NCBI GenBank assembly: GCA_003254905.1
Contig: QANU01099655.1
Coordinates: forward strand, 329,650-393,649
Reading direction: 5' to 3'
Source: Nissolia schottii
Lineage: Eukaryota > Streptophyta > Magnoliopsida > Fabales > Fabaceae
DNA: 64,000 bases
The translations under genes and the position numbers were made by a program. This document shows, one piece after another, positions 35,046-48,759 of this stretch (positions are counted from its first letter, which is position 1; every line of letters begins with the position of its first letter). Below the pieces are notes generated by a model. The model had not been told where the DNA came from. It worked only from the letters and a program-made list of their open reading frames with translations, and did no database searches.

Positions 35046-38000
35046 AAACTTATATTTCAAAAATTTTAGTCTCACATGCTTGAAATAAAGAGCTTGACCG
35101 TGGTTATTTATGTATTATTCGATGAGTATCCAGAAGATAGGCCTTATGCCCCCAAGTTCGCCTGTTTTTCTTTAGCACAACAATTTACACTTTCATGTTT
35201 ATTGCTTCTGGATTTAATTAAACACTTGAACTTCTTGTCCATTTGTCCAAAGAGTCTGATATATCACGAGGATTTTCTTATTGAAACTACAAGTAATTGT
35301 TAAGGGCAAGTTCAAGCGTGTCTCGTGCTTTTATCTTGGCATGGATGCTTGATTACAACTTAAATAACTAGGTGGATTCTAAACGTGGAATAAATACATT
35401 CTCTTATTAAATTTGTCTATTTTTGATCATTTTTAGAATTAATTTTTTAAAAAATTTGATTTAAGTTAAATATTTTTTTTGTTTCTGGTCCAAATAAATT
35501 ATAAATTATATGATTTTAGTCCATGTAATTCTGGAATTATGTTAATTACTAATGTAGCTAACACAATATCATATCAGAAATATTATGAGTAAAATAAACT
35601 CACCCGCCTCATAATTCGCTATTTGACTTGAATTTGCCCCAATTATGACTCATCCACTACTCAAAATCGAGTCAAATAATGAGTTATGGGTCATGTTTGG
35701 GCCAAACCATAATCGAGTGAGTTTATTTTGTCCACATGACATTGTTAATGTGACACTTTCTTTATGTCAGAGTTAATAGAGTTTCAATAACAAAAAATAA
35801 TAAAACCACATAGTCTCATTAACAACGGGTACTAAAACTACGTACTTTCTAATATGTTTGGATCAAAATCAAAAAATTAATTTTTTAAAAGATCTAAACC
35901 AAAATTTATGTTTATTTGTTTTTCTTTGCCCTCTTCTCTAAACGTATTTTTATCTCATGAACTAAACTCAAAATCGCACCTTATAGCCATTGTTCTTTTT
36001 TATTTGTCACCTCAACCAAAAAAATTGTCTGAATTACTATTCATTACCGTATATTAATAAAATATTTATCATTTGCTTTTTAATTTTATCTTTTACAATA
36101 TTGTAGTCATATCAGTAATTGAAAAAAATACTGTATGAGATTACTAAAATAAATTACTTAAATGTAAAAAAAAAATTGAATAAAGATATTCCATAACTAA
36201 GCTTTAATTTTTAGGGTCTTTAATTTTGGTGTGTATATGGTTGAAGTAGTTAATAAAACAAAATAAATTATATGGAGTATTATTGCACAATATTTCTCTC
36301 TCATTTTTTTTTCTTAGGGCCCATTTAAAAGACCTGAGAAAATAAGGTTTAATAGAATTAGATTTGATAATATAAGACTTGATAAATTTTTAATATTATG
36401 CAGTGTTTGATATATATCAATGTATAAGATGTTGTGTTATGTTATATTATATCTTTGTCAATCTACAAATAATTATAAGAAAATATGTAGTAAAAAATAA
36501 AATAATTATAAAATATTAAATTAATTAATTATGAAATAAAAAATTAAAAATTTTATTAATAATATTTATATTTATTGTCAATATTCACTAATTTATACTA
36601 TTTAAAATTTTAATTTGTAAAAATAATAGTCTATATAAATTATTTAAAATTAAATTTAATATAATATTAAAATATTTATATATGTATTAGATGTTAGTAT
36701 TTTAAAAAAATTATTATGTATAATTATATATATATATATATATTAAATATTTATTAATTTATTATAATAATTAGTAAATTCTTTTATTACTAAATACTTA
36801 TTTTTTATATTAAATATAATTTATTTAAAAAATATATATTAATAAATACTATTATAATTTAATTAATTAATCAGCTATTCTAATTTTATTTATTTTATAT
36901 ATTAATTTTTTATTAATATTATTTATTTAATTTTTATCAATTATTTAATTATTTATTATATTATAATTTTATTTAATATAATAAAATAAAAATACTAAAA
37001 GAAACCTTTCATCTTAAAAGCTAATAAAATCTTATTAAGTCTCCTTGTACCTAATTAAATTATTCATATTTTAATGTATGAAAAAATTATGGTAAATAAA
37101 TTTATATAATGTGGTGATTGCGTCAATCAGACCCTCAGCATCGTGGTAACAATTAATTGTTTGCTAATACCCCACTGTAACACAAAGTTGACAAAACAAG
37201 CAGTCGCATTGCTGCTTCCACCCAAATAGGCGGTTGGAGATACCTCGAGACTAAAATAGGTGCGAACCAAAACAGAAGTAGAGACTACAGACTAGATAGT
37301 GTGTTGTGTACAATACCAATGAAAGAAAATTAAAAGGTTACTATATACTTCTTGTGGTCCAATCGTGAAATAATAATAATAATAATAATAAATTGAGATT
37401 TCTGTTAGCTATCTTGGCGAGAATGCACAATTTTATCTTAACATAAAAAAAATAAAAAATAAAAAGGATTAGTGATGGGGAAGAAAGCATTTAGCATTCA
37501 AAATAATAATAGGCGTTTTTTTCCTTAAAAGAAGAAAAAAGAAACAGAAGAGGACAAAAAGAAAGGATGAAAAGAGAGGGAATTAAGAGTGGGGAACTCG
37601 AAATTGTAGGCAGAAGTAGCAGAGGAGAGGGCCCCAGTAAGGGGGAATACATTAATGGACATGAATCCGTGTGCACGCAATTGCCCACCAACACACTGAA
37701 TCACTGACAACTGTCCAGTGATCATGGTCCTTCTGCACTCACTCACCCGTCACCACCACTGTCCTGTCTCCCCCTCCCCTTCTTCCTTCCTTCCTTTTTG
37801 TCCCCCTCCCTTTCCTTTTTCTTCCTCACCTCATCACCTCAATCTTCCACCACTAGTTCTTTCAACCTAGTTAACACTTTTCCTTCTTCTTTGACCCTAA
37901 ACCTACTTACTACAAGTAGTACAGTAACTTAATACAAAATAAAACCACCCCTAAACTCTTAAATTTTTTTCATCTTTTAAATTCAACTCACAAACACATT

Positions 38001-40600
38001 CTTAATAAAAATCTTATTTAAATATATTTAATGTGTTCATTATGTGGTAGTAATTAATTCCCTCACAAAATAATAAATTATTTGTCATAAAATATTTTTT
38101 CATTCTCCTAAATAAGAATTGAATCTCCAATTACATGGTTGAGGTACAATTACCTCAATATAGTTATAAAAAGTCTTGTTGATTTTACTAAAAAATTAAA
38201 ATATTTCATAATTATTAAAATAATGAATACATTACAAATTAATTAAAAATGTTACTACTTCTATTTTGCATAAGAAGTATTTTTCAGGGAAAAAGGTACA
38301 TATTTTTCAATAGAAAAGTGACAAAATTAAATGCTGACGCCAATAAATTGAAGGGGGAAGGAAGGAGGGGTGGCCTATAATAAATATGTAGCAGGAGGGA
38401 GCACATGGGCAAAATGAGTTTGTTGAAATGGAGGATGCAATTGAGCGGTGTGAAAGTGACTAGACGGTGGAGGGAGGGACGGGGGGAGGAGGAGGAGGAG
38501 GAGGAGGGTGATGACGGATGAGGTGAGGTGGGTACAGTGACTCCTCCCCTATGATCCTAGCTACTCCTATATTCCTGTATATGTATGGTCTATGTGGGAA
38601 GCTTAAGGTTTTGTCACTTCGAAATGAATGTAAAGGTGGTAAAACGGCAGAAGCTACCTAAGCGGTCAATCAAAACGACAGTGGCCGCAGGTGATGGAGA
38701 AGAAGTGGGACGAAATACCCTTGTTGCCAGTTGCATCCCGGCAGCAGCAGCAGCAGCATCCCTTTCAATTTACGAAAATACCCCCCGTCGTACCACACTA
38801 CTGTCTAGGGTATAGTGGTGGAAAAGGAAGTAGAGTGGAACGCGGGGTGCGACCAGTACAGTGACAACGGGAAACGGGGCCGACACCTGACGCGCACGCT
38901 ACACGGACGTGCCACTGAGACACCTCTTCATCACTCATCATTAATTACCCAATCACTACTGTTTGTTTTTCTTTTACATGGCCAGGGTAGATATGGCTAG
39001 ATGATACTCTTTCTTTCAAGGAAAAAACTAATAAGGAGAAAATAATAAAAAAGTTTTAACTTTTTTTTTTTAATTTAATACATTGAAACATTAAAATTAT
39101 TGTCTTTTTAATAAAAATAATGTATTGCTCAACTTGTCGACAAATTATAAAAATAGTCGTATTGATTATTGAAGTTGTCAAAAGACGGTAAAACTAATCC
39201 ATGAAAAATACTAATGACAATTTTCATAACATGTATACAAACTTATACAAATCATTTTAAGGATAGATTTAAATGTTTATCCCTTTTTAAATATGAATAA
39301 TGATACGGTGACAAAATTGACCGAAATTGTTTTTCAATCAAGTAATATTTTAGATAGTTAATTTATCAATTTACTTACATAAATGATACTTGATATTTTT
39401 AAGAATAAAATAAAAAAATAACTAGCATTTATAAAAATGCGTAAGTTAATAAATAAGTTGATGGGTCATGTCTCTCAAATTTTTTTCAAATAATTGTCGT
39501 TCTATATTTTTTTTAATAGTAAAATTACGAGCAAGTAAGTGGTGATCTCAATTATCTATGTAGTAAAATGTTCTATTAACAAAATATTAAAATGATCTGT
39601 TAATAGTCTTGTAAATAAGTAGCGAATATGATAATAGTAAAAAAATCATCATAAAATATGTATTAAGTTTAAGAGATCAATGAGTTTAATTTTGATATAT
39701 TTTTATGGTAAAATATTTTATATTTTCAATCATTTCCAAATTACTTTTATGTAATTTTTAGATGAATTATTGAATAAATCAAAAACCATATTTTCTTTTT
39801 TATATATTCAGCGGGCTAAATCCCAAAATAAAAAACTTTATGCACGTGTGAAATTAGATTAATAGCATCAAATTAAAATCGAGGTTATGAATTTACGTAA
39901 TTCTAAAAAGATAAGTATTTGCAAGCATTACAAAGTACGTTTAGATATAAATTTAAAAGGATTTTGTTTTAGCCTTTTAGGACAAAGGCTAGAGTTTAAA
40001 GTAGAAATATTTGAGTATATTTTATGTATTGATGTATTGAGAATTTTGAAAATTTATATTTTTTAATAAAATATTTTTACTTTAAATTTTTTAACAAGTG
40101 TCCTTATTATTTTTCATTTTAAAATAAGTGATTATCTTTATTGATTTTTTTAACAAGTGTCCTTATTATTTTTCATTTTTCATTTTATTAAATATTGTAT
40201 TTACAAAACAATATTTTTGAAAAAGGTAATAGAAACTCACAAGTAAGTGTTTTATAAATTAATGCTCTAATTCGATTACACACGGTGGCTGTGATGGACC
40301 TGAAGACGTGTATGAATATGATCAAAGATGCATAACAACAAGAGATATTTTTGGATGAGTATNCTTAAGTCCGTATTCATAAAAAAATATCTTTAAAGTC
40401 AAAACTCTAAAGGCATAGCAATGGTGTAAGGATTGTTTTAAGATTTATTTTAAGCGTTTTATTAATAAGTAAGTTTAGACCACTTTTAAAAAAATTTAAA
40501 GTAATTTTTTTAAAGCATTTAATATATTAAAATATTAAAAATTTATTATTTTATTAATATATTTTTATTTTAAACTCTTTAACAAGTGCGGTTAATGTAA
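35046..40600. other. Gene-poor intergenic region
   Basis: No gene is supported. Contents: AT-rich DNA to 37100, with a nearly pure A/T block at 36360-37010; a GC-richer stretch at 37100-37830 with a CT-rich tract (37755-37830) and a minus-strand open frame of 73 codons that I do not recognise; a (GGA)n tract near 38480; and a GC-richer stretch at 38585-39000 with two short open frames but no family motif. A single N lies at 40363. The parts above 37 kb may include distal promoter sequence of the LOB-domain gene. Confidence 0.5.
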
Positions 40601-40624
40601 CTAATTATGAGGGAAGGAAATGTG

Positions 40625-40630
40625 TATAAA
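40625..40630 (+). promoter_or_regulatory. TATA box of the LOB-domain gene
   Basis: TATAAA in the context TGTGTATAAATG lies 334 bases before the start codon. It is followed by a C/T-rich stretch (ATCTCCTCACTCTCACACTC) typical of a plant 5' UTR, implying a leader of about 300 bases. Confidence 0.5.
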
Positions 40631-40958
40631 TGTTCCCGACTAAGTGGGTGCACGGTATCAAAACCCAACCCAACCGCCACTGCCAACAAGATCCACGATC
40701 CCACACAAATCTCCTCACTCTCACACTCCCCACCTCTCTTTCAGTGAAACCACCCCTACCTCCAAAACGGCACCGTCTAGGTCGTAAAAGGTTCCATCAT
40801 GAACCCTACATCTATGTTTCCTTTGCAATCTTACCAAAAACTATGCTTGCTTCATTTTCATTTAATTAGGTAATACTTTTGTGATTTGATTTGATTTGAT
40901 TATCTTGGTAGGATACAAAAAGCAAGACCAAAGAAAAGGCCGAAAAAAGAGGAGCCCA

Positions 40959-41630
40959 ATGTCTTCGTCTTCGTCATCATCGTCTTCCAATTCGAACTCA
41001 CCGTGCGCGGCGTGCAAGACGCAGCGGAGGAAGTGCACGCAGGAGTGCGTGTTCGCCCCCTACTTCCCGCCGGACAACCCGCAGCGGTTCCTGTACGTCC
41101 ACAAGGTGTTCGGCGCCAGCAACGTGGCCAAGCTCCTCGGCGACCTCACCGCCGCGCAGCGCGAGGACGCCGTCAAGTCACTGGCCTACGAGGCGGAGGC
41201 GCGTCTGAAGGACCCCGTGTACGGGTGCGTGGGCCTCATCTCCCTACTCCAGCACAAGCTGAAGCAGTTACAGAGGGAGCTCAACCAGGCCAAGAACGAA
41301 CTCGCCAACTACGGCGCTGGGCCCCACCCGGTTCTCCCCCTCTTCCAACCGCCTCAACAGCAACTCAGCAACGGCTCCTTTTCTGCTTTCCCCTTGGGCG
41401 CCGCGAATCCCGGGATGGCGATGCCTAATCAGCAGCAGCAAGGTGAACTTTTGGGGTTCGAGGGTTCTGTGGTTTCGCCTTCGCTGGCTCTTGGTCCGTC
41501 GGATCAGTACTCTTATCACCAGCATCCTCCCATGCACCTGCACGTTCAGAAGCAGCATCCCGTGTTTGAGAGCAACGAGGGTGGTAGGACTAGCTGGAGC
41601 GCCGGTCCTTCTTGCTGTTTGTTTCCCTAA
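40959..41630 (+). CDS. LBD: LOB-domain (AS2/LBD family) transcription factor, LBD36/AS2-like
   Basis: A plant-specific nuclear DNA-binding protein of organ-boundary and lateral-organ development; 223 residues in one exon. After a serine run, the zinc-finger-like C block CAACKTQRRKCTQEC (C16, C19, C26, C30; CX2CX6CX3C) is complete. The GAS block follows (VHKVFGASNVAKLLGDL, then DAVKSLAYEAEARLKDPVYG), and then the leucine-zipper-like LISLLQHKLKQLQREL. All class I hallmarks are present. The C-terminal half is Q/P/H-rich. I chose the ATG at 40959 because family members begin just before the C block with MSSS-type ends. An in-frame ATG at 40896 would add 21 basic residues not typical of the family. 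The domain is very GC-rich against AT-rich flanks, which is common for this family. The match is to the ASYMMETRIC LEAVES2/LBD36 branch, but the exact ortholog is uncertain. Confidence 0.95.
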   Translation: MSSSSSSSSSNSNSPCAACKTQRRKCTQECVFAPYFPPDNPQRFLYVHKVFGASNVAKLLGDLTAAQREDAVKSLAYEAEARLKDPVYGCVGLISLLQHKLKQLQRELNQAKNELANYGAGPHPVLPLFQPPQQQLSNGSFSAFPLGAANPGMAMPNQQQQGELLGFEGSVVSPSLALGPSDQYSYHQHPPMHLHVQKQHPVFESNEGGRTSWSAGPSCCLFP

Positions 41631-43526
41631 TTTCTCTCTCTCTCTCCCCCACAATTTTGAACCTAGCTAGCTAGAGTTGCTGCTTAATTGACTGTTAAAT
41701 TCACAACTTCCAATCTTCCACATATGCTTTTTAATTTCTATATCGATCGGCTCTGAAATTTCGATTGATGATTAAGCCACGCTGGCTTTAATGATCTTAT
41801 AACGTTTAGGGGTTTCCCTGCTTCATTCGTTAAGAGAAAAAAGGAGCATAAAATTATTCTTTGATTCTAAAATCTACATCAATTTTGAACTGTTATTTCT
41901 GCACTCACTTTGCATTCCTATTTTTCTTTCTTTTTATATGATTTATTATTGTCGTGGTTTTTGCTGTACCTAGTCGAGGGACGCAGCAAGAGAGGATATA
42001 AGGAAGTCGATTTCAGTACTTTTTAATAACTTTATTTTAGTCTCTGGTGCAGCATGATTTTATCAATCGGAGGCAAGGAGCGGTAGAGGGGGCACGGATT
42101 TGCGGAAAGAGAAAGAAAGACGGGGGAGAAAGGTAGCGATAGAGATAGGTATTATTAGGTTATGTGAGCGTGAGAGTGTGATTTGACCAAGCTTGCATTG
42201 TTTTCTGGGTTTGAAACTTTTCATAGTAGATGATGATTCCGAAGAAGGTAGGATAAGCATTTTAGAAAAGTTGTAGGATCTGCATTGATATTCGAGAACG
42301 ATTTCTCTTCCTTTATTAAATTACGAAATGTGTGAATCAGAACTTACCCAGTGGACTATTTAACGCCTTTCTTTATTTTTTCCGTGTCACTAGATTTCAG
42401 CAGCGATTAGTGGCCATGATTGGAGAATAAGAGTATAATTTTATTTATTACCATCAACAAATCTGACCATGTAATTTGACTAGAGAGTGATGTTTATAAT
42501 GAGATGAATTTTTGTTATTTAGACTAAAAAATGATTCTTTTAAATGAGATTTTTTTTAATGTAATATCTCATTATTAATTGAGGATATTACTTATGTGAT
42601 GTATAAGTTTTATATTCTCAATTAATCGTAAGAGATTATATTTAACTTTATATGCTAAGAAACTCACTTGATTAGGATCTTATATTATTGAGATCGACTT
42701 GCTTCTTTAAAAATCAAAAAATCATAAAATTTTAAGATTTAAATCAAAATATTAACATCTTAAAACAAATTATTATAAACAAAAATACCTGTTTGAGCTA
42801 ATAAAATATAGAGAACCATTATTTATATATTGAGATGGTGATGCACTCAAAGACATCAAGAAACAAAGTAGGGTCTATCCTTATTTCTTTTTCTTTAGGG
42901 TGGATCTCTTTTTTTTGTGTCCATATATGAGTATGTCAGAATCTCTAAGAACAAAATTCCTAGTTATAAAATATATAGGTAAATCATAATTTATCTAGAG
43001 TTACAAACTTTTCAACAACTGCCCACGAATTCCAATAATGTTATGAAATGAAATTAAGAAACAATAATGAACCTGACATAAAAGAAATTTCTTATGCAAG
43101 CTATTTTATTTATTTACTAAAAGAATGCTGTTTTGTTCAAATGATTTCGATTTCAATCTTCACGTAACTCCTTTTATTACGTAGTTGTATAAGGTGTCCA
43201 TTAATAGACTAATCATAGGTTATCATCATGATAAACGAATCTTAAAGGAAAGCCAGCTGTGTAGAATGGCCCCTAAGCATGCAGAGACTAGTCAAATTGG
43301 GTACTTTGAAATCACGAAAAGATGTTATGTTTTGTTTCTATCTAGCTATTTGTTGTCTGTTAATACAAGGACCATTAATCGAGGTTCATTAATATTTTTA
43401 TGCACATGATGACATGATATAGGTATTTTTACACCTTCAGAATGGTTTGTGTTTAATTAGCATTTGAATCCTGATACAACTAATTAGGCCTATTGGGGGC
43501 CTTAGGGGGGAAGGAAGGATGTGGTG
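41631..43526. other. 3' UTR of the LOB-domain gene and intergenic DNA
   Basis: A (CT)n tract follows the stop codon directly. No other gene is seen. A purine-rich stretch lies at 42070-42180. The two flanking genes converge here. Confidence 0.6.
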
Positions 43527-46500
43527 TCATTGGGTGGTGGCGGTGGTGTTGAGCTGAGGATGATGATGATGGGGCTTACAGTCATATTCTGCAGTACTGC
43601 CAGCAGCAGCAGCTTCATTGTTGTTACTGGGTGGTGGTGGTTGCACGTGGGAGGCCGTGATTGGTAGGTTCAATTGCCCACGTGGAATCATGTTGGAAAC
43701 GTCAGCAGCAGCTCCCACCATGTCATGATGGTGATGATGCTGTATATGAGGAGAGTATATGGTGTACCCTTGAGGCCATGATGAAAGGTTCCCATCGCTT
43801 GCATTTGTCACGTGGCACTCCCCTATGCTTCGCGCTGCATCCGCGTGATGCGAACTCGTTCCTTGTGAAAATGGATCATACACCGTCGATTGCAAATCCC
43901 TGATTATTATTATTATTATTATTTCAACAAAAACAAAAAAAAAAAAGAAGAAGAAGAAGAGAGAATTAATGATTGATTGATCAGTGGCATTTATCAAAAG
44001 GGTAAAATTAAATTAAAATTGAAACCTAAGGGGATCCAAAGGAGCAGATGTGTCAAATATTTGGTTGTGGTTCTGGCTACCGTCCTGCGGCAACCACCCT
44101 ACATTGTCAAAAGTTGTAGGCATCCCCTGCTACAATTTTAAAAAATTTGTTAGTATGGGAGATTCGTTACTCTCTTCATTTTTTTTTCTTCCTTTTTTTT
44201 TTAAAAAAAAAATCCAAAATAAGTAACACGTATATAATTATGGTATATTGTGTGGCAATTACTGGCAGCTGGATTTAGTTACCTGAATAGCAGATGAATC
44301 ATAAGTAGAAAGATGGTTGCTCAGTAGATATTCCTACAACCATAGAATGCAAGTTCATCAAATAACAACTCACACAAATAAAAAAAAAAAAAATACTATT
44401 AATATATTGGTCAGAAACGAGTTATATCAGTATAAAAATTGGTACATTTACACTATTCATTAAATTTATATAAATTTAATATAATTTTTAATCAATTTAA
44501 CCGTTGAAGTATTGCTATGTATCATATAAATTATTTGTAAATAATTTAGTACACACCCAAAGAACTTATTTGTGAACAAATTTAAAAACTCGATTGTTAA
44601 CTAGAATATAATCAAATAATTTTTATTTTATATATTGTAAATATATATTAAATTAATTTTAATGTTTACGAAAAATATATTAAATACTTTAAATTTGGTG
44701 TGTTATCAATATTATCTACAAGATATAAACTTTTAGTTTATCCAATAATAAATATTTTTTTTACAAACCTTTCTTTGCATGACACGTGTTAAAGTATCTA
44801 CAAGATTCTTTTCACTGGATTCAAGCTCCTCCATGGATGTCATCTTTAATGGGTCGGGTTCATATACCCTGTATTCATTTCCATCAAAGGGAAACAGATG
44901 AAAGAAAATTAAAAATAGTTAGAATAAATTTTGAAAATAAGCATAAAACATAATTGCAATATTACTATTATTTTTTTCTGTTTGAACGAACCTTATTTGT
45001 TCTTCAGTCATTTGCAGTTGTTGATGTAGCCTACTCACTTCTTGTTGGAGTTCCTAAATAAGAAGTTTTTTTCCCAAAACATGAGAAAGAAAGAATTAAA
45101 GACGTTTAAGTGACAAATTATACAGACATTTCCATATAGAACAACAGAGTTTAATTACCTCAATCTCAGAGTTAATGGCTCCCGGACTTTGTTGAAGTAT
45201 TAGATGAACCATTAGCAAATAAGAAACAAATATTTAGCACTATAGATCATTAAAAATTCTAGAAAAAAATTTTTTTTGAATGAGTCAATCAAGGTATTTT
45301 ATGTAACATATAGGAGAGAAGAAATAGACGAACTTGGCTAGTTGAAGAGCTATGTCATTTTCACTCCTCAATTGTTGAAGGGTCCGAAGCAAATACTATA
45401 TATACAAAAATGCTCAAACATTTAGAAATATTGTAAAAATTACTTTCCAACCGGAAAGACTCCATTTAAAGATATTATTGCCTACCTCCTTGTTCTGAAT
45501 CCCCCTGTATAAAAGAAAATAAAAAGAAAATGAAATTAACCAAATGCAAAGACTAGTAGATATGTGCTGTAAAACAAATAGATGAAAAATAACTTAGAGG
45601 AACGAAAACTAGAGTAGAGCAAAGAGAATACTTTAAGGTATACCTTCCGTAGTGGGGCTCAGGAAAATTTACAGCGCTACAAGAAAGAAATTACCGTAAA
45701 TAATCAAGTTAAAACAAAAACTAATGTAATTAGAACCACCACATTTCACACACGCGAAATTAAGTTACATGTTTAGGACATACTTATCTCTTTCTTGATC
45801 AGGAAGGTTAATGTAGCGAGTAAAAACATCCTCGATCCTGATTAACATAACCATAGCAAAATTATTGTGGCTCTTTATATAATGAACTAATCATTAAGAA
45901 CAGTAAAACACATAATTAAAACAAAATAAGGGCCAAAGGGAAATGGAATTAATGAATCAAAACATTCATTTTTATAGGAAAAAAAAATAATCCAGGTGAA
46001 GTCAAGAAAGTGGTCACGTGTTAAATGCAGCGCTATATCTCAATATATTAGTCAAGAATAAACTTTTAAACAAAGGAAGTCACCGCTGAAGAACACAAAA
46101 AATATTTAAGAACACCTTTTTTTCAACTCTTTTCGGGTAAATTTTTGAATTGCTGCTGTCAAGTTAACCAAGTCCAAAGATTTGAAGGCACCGATTCTTT
46201 ATCACATGTTAGTATGTTAGTCAAGATCCTAATCCACAGGACAAGTTAATATACATTTATTGGTGTTATTTGCAATGATTTGAACAATTTACTTTTTCCA
46301 AAGTTTGTTAGAAAGAAAGAACGAACATAATATTGAAATTTCTGTGTAGAATATTGATTATGGCAAGCCATATTGTGTTTTTCTAAGATAAATTTCACCT
46401 TTCCAATAGAAAAAGCCGAAAACCACATGTTTATGGGTTGCATTCTCAAGTTCATATATGAGGATTAACGGGAAGAAAATTGAAGGATGAGGAGAATTTC

Positions 46501-46870
46501 TATAACTTACCCAAAACCAATCAAAAGAAACCCTTCAAATTCAAATATAGAGAATTTCATATCCAAATATATATAGAGAAGGCAATGCAAATGACGGATC
46601 ATACATACACATCATTATAATTAACAAACAATAGCGAATTAAAGATCCATAATGCATTTGCAAAAGAAACACGAATTGCACAAACCTCCTCCTGCCAGAA
46701 AAGTGGTTGAGACGGCCAGATGGAGAGAACAAGATAAGGGCAATATCAATGTCACATAGGATGGATAATTCATAGGCTTTCTTGATGAGGCCATTTCTTC
46801 GCTTTGAGAATGTAACTTGTCGATTCGTGGGGTTCTCTATTCTCTTTATCTCCAATTTCACCCGACCCAT
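43527..46870 (-). CDS. AGL66/AGL104: MIKC*-type MADS-box transcription factor, AGL66/AGL104-like, complete
   Basis: MIKC* MADS proteins act as heterodimers in the male gametophyte, controlling late pollen maturation. Eleven exons join in one frame of 355 residues: 46870-46686, 45837-45784, 45676-45644, 45504-45486, 45395-45334, 45186-45159, 45053-44992, 44868-44769, 44333-44283, 44126-44026, 43899-43527. Exon one encodes the MADS domain ([20 protein letters not shown] through [17 protein letters not shown]). The I region follows ([18 protein letters not shown]), then the K-like coiled coil built from small exons ([67 protein letters not shown]). The C-terminal exon is H/P/A-rich. The segmented K-like region and the sequence identify the S clade of MIKC*. 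No stop or frameshift is present. The fourth exon is only 19 bases. TATA-like words lie upstream at 46996-47006 and 47097-47103 (minus strand). Confidence 0.96.
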
Positions 46871-48329
46871 AATCGATCGATGATGCTTTTATTAATCTAT
46901 GAACGAACTAGCTATAGCTGTATAAAGTATGTATGCTATAAAAAAGGATGATGTAGAAAAAAATCTAAGATGGGTTAGAAAAAGTATTAAAAAAAGTATA
47001 TATATGGAGACATGCACGAACAAGCTTGAAAGGAGGGGATGGTTATAAATGGGTGCGAGGAGAAAGGGGAGGCAGAAGAGAAAGAGAGATTAATGGATTT
47101 ATAAAGGAAAGGGTCGTTTGCTTTGGCTCCATTTATTGTTCTAAGTTAGTGATTAGTAATATTTAATATACATCAAGAAGCATGAGCCATTAATTCATAT
47201 TCCCTTGGTTGTTTTCTTCTAACATGGTAATTGGTAGGGTTCTTATAGTTACACCTATCGTACGTATGTGCTTAGAGAAGTTTGAATTGTTCGGCTGATA
47301 CCGCTGATTCTTGCATACATCTAGAGCGCAGTTAGTGTGTATGCTTCATAAAAAAATATTGTTTTTGTGTTTGAACAATTATTTCTGTTCCGGTTAATTA
47401 CTCCTTTCATTAATTTCAGCTTATCAATTAAATATTTGTGTTATTTTACTTTCCTTTTAACAAACTCCATGAGCGAATATGCAAAAGATACACGAATTTG
47501 TTATCTTTTATAATTGTAGTTATGTTCAGTTTTGTGGTTTTTTTTTAATGGTTTTTTTTCTTTCGTTTTGTGAGGCTTCATTTATAGGACTTAATAAATG
47601 AAGAAGATATTTAAATTTATCGTGAAAGAAAATGTAATGCACTATTTACATGTAGTGTTGGTTTTCGACGTGAAAAATGTTTAAACATCAATAGTATTAG
47701 GGTAAGGAGTGGAGTTCTAGATTTTCAGTTTGTTCAAAATGAAAAGTGTATTCGTATCTTATTAATCTTATATTTGATATATTATTTTTAATTTGTAAGT
47801 GTCGTTAAATTGTTTTATGAATGAAATCTTCTTTCTAATTTTTTTTTAATATTTGGGTTTTTTATTCGATTTATTTATTCACTTTATATATCAAGATGAT
47901 ATTAATTTTTTTTTCTTCCAATAATAATCTTACTTTATACAATTATATATTATTGAGAGAGTAGTGGAATTATTTTTTTTTTAAATTCTTAAGATGTTGA
48001 TAATTTTGTCAATTTAGCATATTTTATAATTATCAAGGTCATTTATTAGTTTGCGTAAATTCTACTTAAATTGATAGATAAACTAAAACAGAGGAAGTAA
48101 CTAACAATTCATTGGTATTTGGTGATGGTACATGGATAAATATGAGTTGGGTTGAGTTTAGACTATGATTGGGATTAAACATATTCATTTGGGTGGATAA
48201 TTAATCTCTCACATAGTATTAATGAGTGTTACATAAGATGAATTGAGTTAAATTTTAATTTATTATGTCATTGGTTAAAGGAGATAATTGATGTCAGGAC
48301 TTAAAACCAAACATATTTTTTTTATGAGT
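46871..48329. other. Promoter side of the MADS gene, otherwise intergenic
   Basis: No coding sequence is recognised. Minus-strand TATA-like words occur about 130 and 230 bases upstream of the MADS start codon. The remainder is AT-rich. Confidence 0.5.
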
Positions 48330-48550
48330 CCTGCTACACGTACACAAAAAAATATACGTCATACATACACCCTATACTTATATACATAAAGTTTGTGTTT
48401 TAATATCTGGAATGTTTGTGCACTTAATTAAGTATAATTGAGAATATTATCTATAAGTTTGTAATGTTTGTGCACTCATGAAAATAAAGTTTGTGCATTA
48501 TTAATGGTATATGTATGAGTGTATAAAATTGGGTGTACATATAGCATTTT
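48330..48550. mobile_element. Small MITE with TGCTACACGTACAC-type ends
   Basis: The left end GTCCTGCTACACGTACAC and the right end GGGTGTACATATAGCA are imperfect inverted repeats. The interior repeats TTTGTGCAC(T/A) and AAAGTTTGTG. It is about 220 bases long with no coding capacity. It shares its internal words with the repeat at 20552-21360. Confidence 0.65.
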
Positions 48551-48759
48551 TATTTTTTTATTAGGTACCAAAATCAAAGAAATTTGTGATCAATCTTTCA
48601 TTATACTTTTAGTTTAATTAATTATTTATTGAACGCAATGGTTCGTTCAGACACTTTTTTTAAATGACAATAAAGTTATTCACGATTAAAAGGCTTAACA
48701 GAAAGATGAAAAACAAAACAACACAACAACCACTGAGATATACCGATTTACTTGAATCA

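Noticed and set aside
38585..39000. Two adjoining open frames in a GC-richer stretch
   Set aside because: The frames are short, contain simple repeats (GCA)n, and show no splice signals or family similarity.
40896..40958. Upstream in-frame ATG of the LOB-domain gene
   Set aside because: It would add a basic 21-residue extension not seen in the family. The ATG at 40959 gives the expected short serine-rich lead before the C block.
41003..41654. Other long frames over the LOB-domain exon
   Set aside because: They are shadow frames caused by high GC content and carry no family motif.
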